A stretch of 64,000 nucleotides of DNA from an uncultured Clostridia bacterium (GTDB lineage: Bacteria > Bacillota > Clostridia > Oscillospirales > SIG627): positions 62,001-126,000 of the forward strand of contig CANQBV010000002.1 of the NCBI GenBank assembly GCA_947589595.1, given 5' to 3'. The notes beneath the pieces were generated by a model. It was not told the DNA's origin, made no database searches, and saw only the letters and a list, made by a program, of their open reading frames with translations. Made by a program: the position numbers and the translations under genes. This document shows positions 24,959-32,763 of the stretch, piece by piece (the stretch's first letter is position 1; the number at the start of each line of letters is the position of its first letter).

Positions 24959-26218
24959 ATGAAAAAGATTTTAGCTTTTGTCCTGGCGGTGGCTTGCACT
25001 CTGTCACTGGCCGGATGCGGCGGGAACAATGCCCGCCCGGAGGACGTGTCCGATGCTCTTGTGGAGGAACAGCTCCCGGAGCCTGGCGGCGCGGCGAGTT
25101 TCGACGATGAAGGCTCGGGGGCGGAGGGACAGCCCACGGAAACCCCGCAGGGCGGGGTCGTCAGTCTTGACGAAATTCAGGAGAAGTTCAACAGTCTCGT
25201 CTATGAGAGTATTTCCGGTGACTATAACAGACCGGACAGCTTCAAGGGTTATGTTGATGTCTGGAAGGGCACCAATCTTGTTTGTTCCTTTTATGACGTC
25301 AATATGTATGATTATCCCTTATATGACGAGACCGGTTCAGAAAATGTTTATGACTTTAGCGGACTTTCTGTCAATGATTTGATTTCCGCTTGGGGCGAGC
25401 CTGATACTCGCGAATTGGACGGCAGTATTACGAAATTGGTATGGTATCTGGATGAGCCTTTGGACAGATTCGCAGACGATTTCCCTGATTTGTGTGTTGT
25501 TCCTGTGGTGGAGTCAAAATACCATACTTGTATGACGGTCGAAGCGATGAACGAAGATATTTGTAATGTCTCTGTTGCAAGTTGCCTCTATCACAAGCAC
25601 TCTCCGGGAGAAAATTATGGTGCGCTTTGGGATGGGACTGTTGTTTGCGAGGGAATGCTTGCTAACAGAACAACATATTTTACCGGTATAGACAACGTGG
25701 TGAAAAAAATGGAAATAACCGCATTCTTAACCGCGTTCAACGGGAACGGATATGCTTTTAACAACGATAACGAAGTCACAATGTTGTGGGGCGAGGATTA
25801 TACTGTCAGTGACGTGGTGAATGCGAATCCGAATCTCGGTGAAAACGCTTTTGCTTTGTACGCCAAAAAGGAAAATGTGCCGGATGAAATCGACCCGTCA
25901 AAGCCGCTTACGGCCTATGTATCCGGGCTGTATGGTGATTTTCGTGGGGATTACGACAATCCCGTGTATGTGAATGGGGTATGTGTGCGCTCAATAGACG
26001 ATGTTCCGGCGCTTATTGATGTAATCGGTACGCCGTCAGAAGTTTCTGCCTGGAACATGGTGTCGTCTGAATATTTTGATGCTTCAGAAGGCTATGCTGC
26101 CAAATACACGTGGTATATGGACGATGGCTGGAATGTATCTATTAGTTTTGATGACGACATCGTTGCAGACATCGTTACAGTTGAATTTAGTTTTTCAAAG
26201 TGGCGTGTGAGTGAGTAA
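24959..26218 (+). CDS. Element-encoded lipoprotein with two related repeats
   Basis: The 419-residue protein starts with a lipoprotein signal (MKKILAFVLAVACTLSLAGC). The Cys at residue 20 would be lipidated and the protein exposed outside the cell. A low-complexity acidic linker follows. The body seems to hold two related units, around residues 130-170 (WGEPDTRELDG then WYLDEPLDRF) and 340-415 (IGTPSEVSAWN then WYMDDGWNVSI). No family was recognised. It is AT-richer than the backbone and ends before a bidirectional terminator. Confidence 0.75.
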   Translation: MKKILAFVLAVACTLSLAGCGGNNARPEDVSDALVEEQLPEPGGAASFDDEGSGAEGQPTETPQGGVVSLDEIQEKFNSLVYESISGDYNRPDSFKGYVDVWKGTNLVCSFYDVNMYDYPLYDETGSENVYDFSGLSVNDLISAWGEPDTRELDGSITKLVWYLDEPLDRFADDFPDLCVVPVVESKYHTCMTVEAMNEDICNVSVASCLYHKHSPGENYGALWDGTVVCEGMLANRTTYFTGIDNVVKKMEITAFLTAFNGNGYAFNNDNEVTMLWGEDYTVSDVVNANPNLGENAFALYAKKENVPDEIDPSKPLTAYVSGLYGDFRGDYDNPVYVNGVCVRSIDDVPALIDVIGTPSEVSAWNMVSSEYFDASEGYAAKYTWYMDDGWNVSISFDDDIVADIVTVEFSFSKWRVSE

Positions 26219-26246
26219 GTATATAATTACATACGTATATACGCAA

Positions 26247-26276
26247 GATGCCCCCGGCCGTAAGGTCGGGGGCATC
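26247..26276. terminator. Bidirectional terminator between lipoprotein and dnaB-like genes
   Basis: GATGCCCCCGGCC and GGTCGGGGGCATC form a 13-bp stem with a GTAA loop between convergent genes. T runs are short. Confidence 0.75.
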
Positions 26277-26288
26277 TGTGCTTTGTGG

Positions 26289-27356
26289 TCAGGGACGTGC
26301 GCCCGGTGCGGTCAGCAGCGGGTGACCGAGCGGAAGCGGGAGCTGCCGTATCGTGTCGAATTGCGGGAAATACTCGAACGGGAACGTGATGCCCGTGCGG
26401 CCGTAGCGGTTCTTCAAGATGACCAGCTCGATTTCACGGGGTATCTGCGCCTTGGCGTTCCTGATGTCATCCCGCTTTTCCTTGATGCGACCCTCTTTCT
26501 CGAAAAGCGGGGTGTTCAGAACGGATAACTGCAAGCCCCAGATGACGTCGGCGGTGTACTCGATGCCGCCGCTCTCCTTGAAGCTCTCGAAGTCGATGGG
26601 CGTCATGTAGTTCATCCGGTTCAGGCTGGAAATCAGGATGACCGTCAGGTTGTTCTTCACCTGGAAGCACTTGATTTCGTGGACGATGTGGTCAACGGCG
26701 GACTTGGCGTCCGGCTGGCGGCCGTTGATGAGCGTCGGCGAGATGATTTGCAGGTAGTCGATGACGACAACGGGAGCGATTTTTGTCTTTTCGATGTATT
26801 CGTCCACAATCTTCTCGATGTCCTCGATGGTCACGCTGAAGTTGCACTCGTAGACGGTCATGCTGTCGCCGACGGTGTTGACGTAGTTGTCGATGACCTC
26901 CTGAAGCTCCTTTGTCCCGTTGGCCTCACCCCGCCGCAGGGCGATGCTCGTGTAGGTGGGATAGGTGCTGTTCTTCTTGATTTCCTCCTGCTGCCGCAGG
27001 AAGAAGCCGCGGGAGAGGGACTTGGACCGCAGCTCAAATTCGGACTGCTCCAGGCTGAAATACAGCACGGGGTAGCCGGGGACGATGCTGCCGGTCGTGG
27101 AGAGGCGGTTGGACGCCATCTGGTCGGCCATCTGGTGGATGAACGTGGTCTTGCCGAGGCTGGAGATAGCGCCCAGGACGTAGAGGCCGGGATACAGCGG
27201 CTGCAAGCAGTCCAGGTTCCCGTAGCCGGTGTAGCCGTAGGCGTGCGGGACGAAGTTGTTGACGTCGTTCTGGAACCGGCCGCCGTTGAAGTAGTCCTTG
27301 GCGGAGTGGAATTGGACGGCGGCCTGTGCCGGCGTCTTGTTGTCTTGGTCTGGCAT
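26289..27356 (-). CDS. DnaB-type replicative helicase domain protein
   Basis: The 355-residue protein (start at 27356, after AAAGGAG) corresponds to the RecA-like C-terminal domain of DnaB. Walker A is GAISSLGKTTFIHQ and Walker B is VVVIDYLQII. Later motifs include RNRYGRTG-like residues (KNRYGRTGITF). The N-terminal primase-interaction domain of host DnaB is missing. It lies on the far side of the iterons from the putative initiator, so it probably loads at the element's own origin. A RecA/KaiC-like role is less likely. Confidence 0.85.
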   Translation of the reverse strand: MPDQDNKTPAQAAVQFHSAKDYFNGGRFQNDVNNFVPHAYGYTGYGNLDCLQPLYPGLYVLGAISSLGKTTFIHQMADQMASNRLSTTGSIVPGYPVLYFSLEQSEFELRSKSLSRGFFLRQQEEIKKNSTYPTYTSIALRRGEANGTKELQEVIDNYVNTVGDSMTVYECNFSVTIEDIEKIVDEYIEKTKIAPVVVIDYLQIISPTLINGRQPDAKSAVDHIVHEIKCFQVKNNLTVILISSLNRMNYMTPIDFESFKESGGIEYTADVIWGLQLSVLNTPLFEKEGRIKEKRDDIRNAKAQIPREIELVILKNRYGRTGITFPFEYFPQFDTIRQLPLPLGHPLLTAPGARP

Positions 27357-27660
27357 GGTGTCATGTCTCCTTTCATGCGGGGGAATGTACGTTGAACAGT
27401 GACGCTGCGACGCGCCCGCCCGCCTGACGGCGGGTCGGGCTTGTCGATTTTCAAAAAATATCACAGTGAAAAGGCGAGATGCCGAGAGATGCTTCTTTCA
27501 GCAGCTTCTCTTTGCTCTGTGACCCTTTCCTCTAACTCCCGGGACGCGCCCGCGCCCGAGAGGGCGCGCCCCGGCGGGGATTAGGGTCTTAAAAGACCCT
27601 AAGTTCTTAGGAGCGGAAATTTGCTCTCGTGGTCGAAATATTCACGACGCTGGAAAAGCC
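27357..27660. other. Leader region of the dnaB-like gene, no gene
   Basis: Between the helicase start and the iterons there is a GC-rich hairpin (27414-27424 with 27429-27440) and a perfect 22-bp palindrome at 27581-27602 (TTAGGGTCTTA and its complement). No coding region was seen. This is probably regulatory or part of the origin. Confidence 0.5.
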
Positions 27661-27823
27661 GTAGTCATGCTCGTGAGAATTTGTAGTCATGCTCGTGAGA
27701 ATTTGTAGTCACCCTCGTGAGGATTTTTAGTCATGCTCGTGAGGATTTTGAGCTGCCTGTTTAGAGGCCAGTAGTCACCCTCGGGGCAATTTGTAGTCAT
27801 GTACGGAGAAATTTGTAGTCACC
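27661..27823. repeat. Phased 22-bp iterons, probable replication origin
   Basis: Six copies of a 22-bp unit (GTAGTCATGCTCGTG then AGAATTT, or close variants) follow each other without spacers at 27661, 27683, 27705, 27727, 27771 and 27793, with a partial copy at 27815. One degenerate unit of exactly 22 bp (27749-27770) keeps the phase. Units of two helical turns are typical of initiator-binding iterons. The initiator-like gene ends 14 bp away. Confidence 0.82.
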
Positions 27824-27837
27824 TTTTTTTGCTCCGT

Positions 27838-28950
27838 TCAGGTAGCCTTTTGAGGCTTCACGGTTCCCTTGTGGCTGAACGTGAGAACGAGGTCCAGCTT
27901 CCCCATTGTGGGGATAACGTCCGGTATCTGTAAACCCTGGTATTTGTCTTGCAGCTTGACGTACTTCGGGTCCCGCAGGATTTTCCATGCCCCGGAAAAG
28001 GCATTCCGCAAGATGCGGTTTTTGTTGGCGGCATTGGTGCAGCAATCCAGGGCATATTCCATCTCCGGGCATTCGTGGATAATGTTCTTGACCGTGATGT
28101 GCGGGGTCCCGTTCGGTCCTGCCTGCTCAATCAGCCGGTCAATGACGCAGACGATTTCCACGGCCCGCTTGTTGCGTTCCGATGTCAGCGTCGCGCTCAG
28201 AGCGTAGCTGTGCGACGGGAGCATCTTGGGCTTTCCGCTTCGCGTGACCTGTGGCTTGTTCTGGCTGTCCCGCTGTATGTTTTTCATCACCACGGTTTTG
28301 GCGATGTAGGCCATGTACGGCGATGAAAACTTGATGGTGTTGGTCTCGGCCTCGTAGCCGTTGAAGTGCATGACAGCGTGCTGCGAGGGGATGCCGCGTC
28401 CGGGGACCATTGTGATGCCGATGAGACCGTTAAACGAGTACATTTTGTTGATGAGCAGTTGAATATGCTCGTCGTCCGGGGTTCCTTTTACTCCGATTGC
28501 TCTGTAGAAATCTGGTACATACAGTCTGATTTCTTCGTCGGTTCCTATTTTCTGCAAGATGTCGGTCAGTTCGTTGACATCTTTCGCGTTTTCGATGCTC
28601 TGAAAGATGCGCTTTAAGACGACGGAATAGAGCATCCGCAGGAACGGGAAGTCGATATTTGCCAGCTCTTGCTTCTGATAATCTTCCTCCGTTGCGCGCC
28701 ACGTTCCGACTTGCAGGATGTCCGGGTTGTTTTTCAGCCTCTCAGCCAGCTCCTTGCTGATGGGCATGAGGTAGGCCCGGTTATCTTCCACGGACGTCAT
28801 GGCGTGGACGAGTTCGTTGTCCGTAAGGACAGCCATGGTGTTCGGTATCTCGTTGACGCCCCCTGCCAGTTTCCGTGTCCGGTATGTAGCTATGGCTGTT
28901 TCCGTTTCCGGGGTGATGGTCGTGATGTCATTTTCAGGCACGGTTCTCAC
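27838..28950 (-). CDS. Putative replication initiator (Rep-like)
   Basis: No family was recognised in this 370-residue protein. Its setting suggests an initiator: iterons lie directly after it, then a DnaB-type gene. Residues 290-350 (NRILRNAFSGAWKIL and nearby) could form a winged helix that binds the iterons. The 5' end overlaps the preceding gene by 17 bases, so it is probably coupled with it. An alternative is a helicase loader. Confidence 0.6.
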   Translation of the reverse strand: MRTVPENDITTITPETETAIATYRTRKLAGGVNEIPNTMAVLTDNELVHAMTSVEDNRAYLMPISKELAERLKNNPDILQVGTWRATEEDYQKQELANIDFPFLRMLYSVVLKRIFQSIENAKDVNELTDILQKIGTDEEIRLYVPDFYRAIGVKGTPDDEHIQLLINKMYSFNGLIGITMVPGRGIPSQHAVMHFNGYEAETNTIKFSSPYMAYIAKTVVMKNIQRDSQNKPQVTRSGKPKMLPSHSYALSATLTSERNKRAVEIVCVIDRLIEQAGPNGTPHITVKNIIHECPEMEYALDCCTNAANKNRILRNAFSGAWKILRDPKYVKLQDKYQGLQIPDVIPTMGKLDLVLTFSHKGTVKPQKAT

Positions 28951-29488
28951 CTGCTTTCTCTTCGGCCAGCAGCGCGTTGAATATTCTGTTTACGTACGGG
29001 CAGCACAAGACGATGGTGTTCGTTATCGGGTCGCTTTCGCACATTTGCAGAATGTTCAAGTAGGTGCCGGTCCCGCATGGGTTGGCCATGGTGAATTTTG
29101 TGCTGCCGTAGATTACTCCAAGGGCTTCACTGTTGGCGGCAACGGGGTCGGTCGGGTCGATTCCGAATAGCTTTATGACTCGGTTCTGGTTGATTCGGAC
29201 GTAGTAATCGCCGCCGATTGTGTCCACTTCACCGGCGCTGGCATTGCGGTCGTACACCTGCTCTATCTCGTCCCAGTGGCGTCTGGCCCCTTCCAGGTAA
29301 GGCCGCAGGAGCTTCCTCAGGGCCTCAATGTCGATGTCCTCGTCTTTCTCCGGCGGGACGTCAGAGAATACTTGCGTCCGTACATAGGCGCGGCTTTCCG
29401 GGATTCCCTCGAAAAAGAGGACGCCGTCCTCGTAGCGCAACGTGTCGGCGGTCTTGCCGCGCACGAGCTTGTTGATTCTCTCGGTCAT
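28934..29488 (-). CDS. Unrecognised protein of the replication operon
   Basis: The 184-residue protein (MTERINKLVRGKTADTLRYE) shows no motif known to me. It is acidic in the middle (DVPPEKDEDIDIEALRK) with a C-terminal segment rich in Cys (NILQMCESDPITNTIVLCC). It lies between the small ribbon-helix-helix gene and the initiator-like gene and is probably translated with the latter. A role in replication or partition is a guess from place only. Confidence 0.6.
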   Translation of the reverse strand: MTERINKLVRGKTADTLRYEDGVLFFEGIPESRAYVRTQVFSDVPPEKDEDIDIEALRKLLRPYLEGARRHWDEIEQVYDRNASAGEVDTIGGDYYVRINQNRVIKLFGIDPTDPVAANSEALGVIYGSTKFTMANPCGTGTYLNILQMCESDPITNTIVLCCPYVNRIFNALLAEEKAGENRA

Positions 29489-29494
29489 AGTTTC

Positions 29495-29668
29495 TCACCT
29501 GACTTTCTTCTCCCCGCTCCCGTCGCCGGTCTCGCGGATTTTCTGAGACCATATCCAGTCCGTGATGGCCTGGGAGACGGTCTTATGATTCTGTTCAGCA
29601 AAAATCCGCAGCCGCTCTTTTGTCTCGGCGGAGAAGCTGAGGGTCATACATTCTTTGCGTCTTGCCAT
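29495..29668 (-). CDS. Ribbon-helix-helix-like regulator at the right end of the element
   Basis: The start at 29668 (MARRKECMTLSFSAETKERL) gives a 57-residue protein, with AGGAGG just upstream. TLSFSAETKERLRIFAEQ and HKTVSQAITDWIW fit a small ribbon-helix-helix DNA-binding protein. It is first in the minus-strand replication operon and may regulate copy number. An in-frame upstream ATG is possible but has no ribosome binding site. Confidence 0.75.
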   Translation of the reverse strand: MARRKECMTLSFSAETKERLRIFAEQNHKTVSQAITDWIWSQKIRETGDGSGEKKVR

Positions 29669-29702
29669 GGTAGGTTCCTCCTGTACATTTGTTCTACAAT
29701 AC

Positions 29703-29731
29703 ATTATACTCGCATTGTGCGTGAAATGCAA
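29703..29731 (-). promoter_or_regulatory. Promoter of the replication operon
   Basis: On the minus strand TTGCAT (29731-29726) and TATAAT (29708-29703) are 17 bp apart. This is the last clearly element-side feature. Confidence 0.85.
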
Positions 29732-29752
29732 GTACATTCCGAAAATTTTTGC

Positions 29753-29791
29753 AAAAAAAGAAGCATGGACGAAAATCCATGCTTTCTTTTT
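29753..29791. terminator. Bidirectional terminator downstream of the tRNA genes
   Basis: AAGCATGGA and TCCATGCTT form a hairpin flanked by A and T runs on both strands. It would stop the tRNA transcript and marks the likely start of host DNA. Between it and tRNA-Ala is a second hairpin, CTTGGAG/CTCCAAG. Confidence 0.82.
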
Positions 29792-29878
29792 TCACTTGGA
29801 GTAGTCCTCCAAGTTCATGATGAGTACGATAGCGTTTCTTACGATGAGAACCTTTATGGGGTTCAACGCTTCGTACGA

Positions 29879-29954
29879 TGGTGGAGACGGAGGGATTCGA
29901 ACCCTTGACCTTACGGATGCGAACCGTACGCTCTCCCAACTGAGCTACGCCCCC
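29879..29954 (-). tRNA. tRNA-Ala (anticodon CGC)
   Basis: A full cloverleaf is visible: acceptor GGGGGCG with CGTCTCC including the alanine-identity G3-U70 pair, D arm GCTC/GAGC, anticodon loop TTCGCAT (CGC), and T loop TTCGAAT. Discriminator A73 and an encoded CCA follow. It is the second gene after tRNA-Leu. Confidence 0.95.
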
Positions 29955-30006
29955 ATATGACGGGAAGAACGCCCTCCCGTGTTTTGAAAGCACGCATCGC
30001 GTGCGG

Positions 30007-30093
30007 TGGTGCCGGAAGCGGGGGTCGAACCCGCACGGTATCGCTACCACTGGATTTTGAGTCCAGCACGTCTGCCAATTCCATCATTCCGGC
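30007..30093 (-). tRNA. tRNA-Leu (anticodon CAA)
   Basis: A class II tRNA with long variable arm: acceptor GCCGGAA with TTCCGGC, anticodon loop CTCAAAA (CAA, codon UUG), T loop TTCGACC, and encoded CCA. It lies 52 bp before tRNA-Ala. Confidence 0.95.
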
Positions 30094-30111
30094 AAATGCT
30101 ATCGTTCTCCG

Positions 30112-30140
30112 ATTATAGCACAGCCTTTCTGTTTTTGCAA
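30112..30140 (-). promoter_or_regulatory. Promoter of the tRNA-Leu/tRNA-Ala operon
   Basis: On the minus strand TTGCAA (30140-30135) and TATAAT (30117-30112) are 17 bp apart, 19 bp before the tRNA. Confidence 0.85.
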
Positions 30141-30243
30141 TAGATTTTACTAAATTTTTTTACAGTGATCAAGCAATGCACCGTTTAATGGGCAGCTGTA
30201 ATTTTTCGAAATCCTCAACGAATTTTGAAAACGAACCGGCAAA

Positions 30244-30579
30244 TTATTCTGTAAACGTATACACGATAATAGGAATATTGCGCTTCCTGCAATAGTTGAT
30301 CACATACTGAGTTCCGCGAGAAACACCGTCCCAGAAAGCCAAAACCAAATCGGCGTTTTCTATAATTGTGATATTCCGCTTCAGCGGAGCCGCACGGCCG
30401 TACCTTTTATAATCAGGCAGGAACTCCGTCAGCTTTAATCCATTAGCTCTGGCCCATTCTCTGGCAGAAGTGTCCACACCTTTTGCTCCGCCTGACACGA
30501 TCTCAGTCACACAGCTCGGAAGATACCCCTCCAAGCTGTCTATTTTCAGCCCCCGCGATCCAACAACAGCGACTCTCAT
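30244..30579 (-). CDS. SLOG/DprA-like nucleotide-binding domain protein
   Basis: The 111-residue protein has the SLOG/DUF2493-like Rossmann signature: MRVAVVGSRGLKIDS, EIVSGGAKGVDTSAREWA and ADLVLAFWDGVSRGTQYVI. Such domains bind nucleotide-derived ligands. Some work in signalling or defence, but the role here is unknown. It is divergent from the 30695 ribbon-helix-helix gene with palindromes between, and a close paralogue is at 35769. GC is lower than neighbours, so it was probably acquired. Confidence 0.8.
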   Translation of the reverse strand: MRVAVVGSRGLKIDSLEGYLPSCVTEIVSGGAKGVDTSAREWARANGLKLTEFLPDYKRYGRAAPLKRNITIIENADLVLAFWDGVSRGTQYVINYCRKRNIPIIVYTFTE

Positions 30580-30608
30580 ATCAAACCTCCGTGCTTATGC
30601 AAATATTT

Positions 30609-30657
30609 TAGATATACCGTATATCTATCCAGAACATTGTAACACATAATAGATATA
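30609..30657. promoter_or_regulatory. Palindromic operator region between the SLOG and Arc-like genes
   Basis: TAGATATACCGTATATCTA (30609-30627) is a near-perfect 19-bp palindrome, with another ATAGATATA at 30649-30657. These may be binding sites for the divergent ribbon-helix-helix protein. Confidence 0.6.
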
Positions 30658-30694
30658 AAATAAAGCCATAATATGTTTGTATTGAGGTGATTTT

Positions 30695-30898
30695 ATGGCT
30701 ATAAAAAGCATTTCTATTCGCATAGAGGAAGAAATGTTGGATAAAATTGGCTTTGTAGCCGACTATGAAGGGCGTTCAGTAAACAGCCACATCCTTGTTT
30801 TGATCAGAGAAAACATCAAAAAATTTGAGGAGATAAACGGAGCAATTGAAGGAACGGTCAGTCCTGAAATCAATGTAAAACCTACAAGGAAAAAATAA
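30695..30898 (+). CDS. Arc/CopG-like ribbon-helix-helix protein
   Basis: The 67-residue protein has the pattern KSISIRIEEEMLDKIGFVA then GRSVNSHILVLIRENIKKFE, a beta strand followed by two helices as in Arc-type repressors. It probably represses itself and the divergent SLOG gene through the palindromes at 30609-30657. A terminator follows at once. Confidence 0.75.
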   Translation: MAIKSISIRIEEEMLDKIGFVADYEGRSVNSHILVLIRENIKKFEEINGAIEGTVSPEINVKPTRKK

Positions 30899-30936
30899 AA
30901 GACAAGGGAAACGGGTTGACCGTTTCCTTGTCTTTA
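30899..30936 (+). terminator. Terminator after the Arc-like gene
   Basis: AAGACAAGGGAAACGG and CCGTTTCCTTGTCTT form a 15-bp stem with a GTTGA-type loop, then TTATTTG. Confidence 0.85.
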
Positions 30937-31103
30937 TTTGTTGATCTATCATTTTTATAAAACGCACCACATGAAAGCAATTTTCCACAAATTGGAGAAA
31001 AGACAGGCACTTGAAAAGGCGCTGAAAGGATGATATAATTTTTATGGATCAAAGGATATCGTTGTTTACAATTGTTCTGAAAAAGCACGGGGGAAGCTAT
31101 GCC

Positions 31104-31619
31104 ATGAAAAAACGGAGTACTTTGCTTTTGCTGCTGAGCCTGGCGCTGTTTTTGGCCGCCTGCGGAGAAAAACCGTCTGCAGCCAAAACGGAAGAACCGC
31201 TGCCTGCAGCTTCCGAAGCAGTGGAAAATCAAACGGCGCCTCCGGCGAGCCAAGAGGAGGAAACCGTGATGAAATTAAAAATTACCGTAAACGGTCAAAG
31301 CTTTTTCGCCGGACTCAATGACAGCCCCGCCGCGCAGGAATTTTTTGAAATGCTGCCTTTGAACGCGGCCATGACAGAGCTGAACGGCAACGAAAAATAC
31401 TACACACTCCCGCAGCGGTTATCGGCGGACGACCGCAAAATCGGTACAATCGAAACAGGTGATCTCATGCTCTACGGTGGGAACTGCCTGGTGCTTTTCT
31501 ACGATAACTTTTCCACCGGCTACCACTATACCCCGTTGGGTAGAATTTCGGATCCCACGGGGCTGAAAGAGGCCGTCGGGCGCGGAAACGTAAGCGTTTC
31601 CTTTGAAATCGCAAAATAA
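31104..31619 (+). CDS. Lipoprotein with cyclophilin-like fold domain
   Basis: The start at 31104 gives a lipoprotein signal (MKKRSTLLLLLSLALFLAAC), Cys at residue 20. An in-frame upstream ATG at 31044 would bury it. After a linker, MKLKITVNGQSFFAGL to GNVSVSFEIAK resembles the bacterial cyclophilin-like domain found in secreted proteins. Residues such as GDLMLYGGNCLVLFYDNF fit. The function of this group is not known. It lies 17 bp before mutY and is likely cotranscribed. Confidence 0.75.
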   Translation: MKKRSTLLLLLSLALFLAACGEKPSAAKTEEPLPAASEAVENQTAPPASQEEETVMKLKITVNGQSFFAGLNDSPAAQEFFEMLPLNAAMTELNGNEKYYTLPQRLSADDRKIGTIETGDLMLYGGNCLVLFYDNFSTGYHYTPLGRISDPTGLKEAVGRGNVSVSFEIAK

Positions 31620-31636
31620 ACGAAGCAAGAGGGCCT

Positions 31637-32686
31637 ATGGAAAAAACAAAACGGATCATACAAAAAACCGTGGATTGGTTTCGGGTGCATAAGGTTCCGT
31701 TGCCCTGGCGCGAAAGTCGCGATCCTTACCGCATTTGGATCTCGGAGGTGATGCTGCAGCAGACGCGCATTGAAACCGTAATCCCCTATTATCAGCGCTT
31801 TTTGGAAGAGCTGCCAACCGTGTTTGACCTGGCCGCCTGCGAAGAAGAAAAGCTGTTAAAGCTATGGGAAGGGCTGGGCTATTATTCCCGCGCCCGGAAT
31901 TTAAAAAAATGCGCCGAGGTTTTGTGCGCGCAATGCAAGGGCGAATTTCCGCAGGAAGCCGAGCAGCTCGAAAAACTGCCGGGGATCGGCGCTTATACGG
32001 CGGGGGCGATCGCTTCGATCGCTTTCGGAAAAAGGGCTCCGGCGGTAGACGGAAACGTGCTGCGCGTCATGACGCGGCTTTTTGCCGATAAAAGCGATAT
32101 TGCTCTGTCGAAAACGCGCGAAAAGATTGCCGCGCAGTTGAAAGAAGCCTACCCCGAGGGCGCCGCCGCCGGGGATTTCACGCAGGGAATCATGGAGATC
32201 GGAGAAACCAAATGTATTCCCAATGGCGTTCCGCTCTGCCCCAGCTGCCCTTTGGCGGAGGAATGCGAGACGCGTCGGCAAAAGCTATGGGAAGAGATTC
32301 CCTATAAAAGCCCGAAAAAAGAACGGCGGATTGAAGAAAAAACGGTCTTCCTTTTGCAGTGCGGCGAAAAATATGCCATCGAAAAGCGCGCCGACAGCGG
32401 CCTTTTGGCCTCCCTTTTCGGGTTTCCGATGGCGGACGGGCATTGTTCTGAAGCAAGTGCCCGGGAGCAGCTTTGCAGGGCGGGCTTTGCCGTACAATCG
32501 ATCGCGCCCTGCGGCAGCGCCAAGCATATTTTTACGCACGTCGAATGGCACATGATCGGCTTTTGGGCGCAGGTGGAAACTCCTCTTCCCTGCTACCTCT
32601 GGAAAACCGCGCCGGAAATTTTGGAATCGGTGGCTTTGCCGAGTGCGTTCCGTGCCTTCCGCAAAATAATACAAAAGAACGGATGA
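31637..32686 (+). CDS. mutY: A/G-specific adenine glycosylase MutY
   Basis: MutY removes adenine mispaired with 8-oxoguanine. The 349-residue protein has the helix-hairpin-helix-GPD domain (LPGIGAYTAGAIASIAFGKR, then AVDGNVLRVMTR with the catalytic Asp). The catalytic-Glu segment is VMLQQTRIETVIPYY. The 4Fe-4S ligands are in the region ETKCIPNGVPLCPSCPLAEEC. A C-terminal NUDIX-like domain is expected to recognise 8-oxoG. Length is standard. The stop lies inside a terminator stem. Confidence 0.95.
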   Translation: MEKTKRIIQKTVDWFRVHKVPLPWRESRDPYRIWISEVMLQQTRIETVIPYYQRFLEELPTVFDLAACEEEKLLKLWEGLGYYSRARNLKKCAEVLCAQCKGEFPQEAEQLEKLPGIGAYTAGAIASIAFGKRAPAVDGNVLRVMTRLFADKSDIALSKTREKIAAQLKEAYPEGAAAGDFTQGIMEIGETKCIPNGVPLCPSCPLAEECETRRQKLWEEIPYKSPKKERRIEEKTVFLLQCGEKYAIEKRADSGLLASLFGFPMADGHCSEASAREQLCRAGFAVQSIAPCGSAKHIFTHVEWHMIGFWAQVETPLPCYLWKTAPEILESVALPSAFRAFRKIIQKNG

Positions 32687-32706
32687 AATTCATCCGTTCT
32701 TTTTTC
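32674..32706 (+). terminator. Terminator overlapping the mutY stop
   Basis: AAGAACGGATGAA and its complement TTCATCCGTTCTT form a stem followed by TTTTTC. The mutY stop codon is inside the stem. Confidence 0.85.
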
Positions 32707-32763
32707 ATGCTTTTTGTTCCTTTCTTGAAAGAAAGGAGCCGAAAGAACTTTCGACTGAAAGGA

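Larger units (their letters stand above)
13946..29731. mobile_element. Integrated mobilizable element with plasmid-like replication module (about 15.8 kb, ends approximate)
   Basis: The element is bounded by host promoters and terminators: left end between 13720 and 14010, right end between 29732 and the terminator at 29753. It encodes a large serine recombinase, a three-gene R-M-like operon, RadC and ArdC-type proteins, MobC/MobA, a resolvase, a lipoprotein, a DnaB-type helicase, a putative initiator with iterons, and ribbon-helix-helix proteins. Base composition differs from the host: GC-rich backbone with AT-richer R-M and lipoprotein cargo. No type IV secretion genes are present, so transfer would rely on another element. 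Exact att sites could not be read. Confidence 0.85.

Noticed and set aside
27661-27823. CRISPR array
   Set aside because: The 22-bp repeats are back to back with no spacers, and no cas genes are near. Iterons fit better.
29879-29954. tRNA-Ala 3' end as the integration site
   Set aside because: Only seven bases (TGGTGGA) are shared with the left junction near 14007, and a terminator hairpin lies between the tRNA and the element. A direct repeat long enough for a tRNA attachment site was not found.
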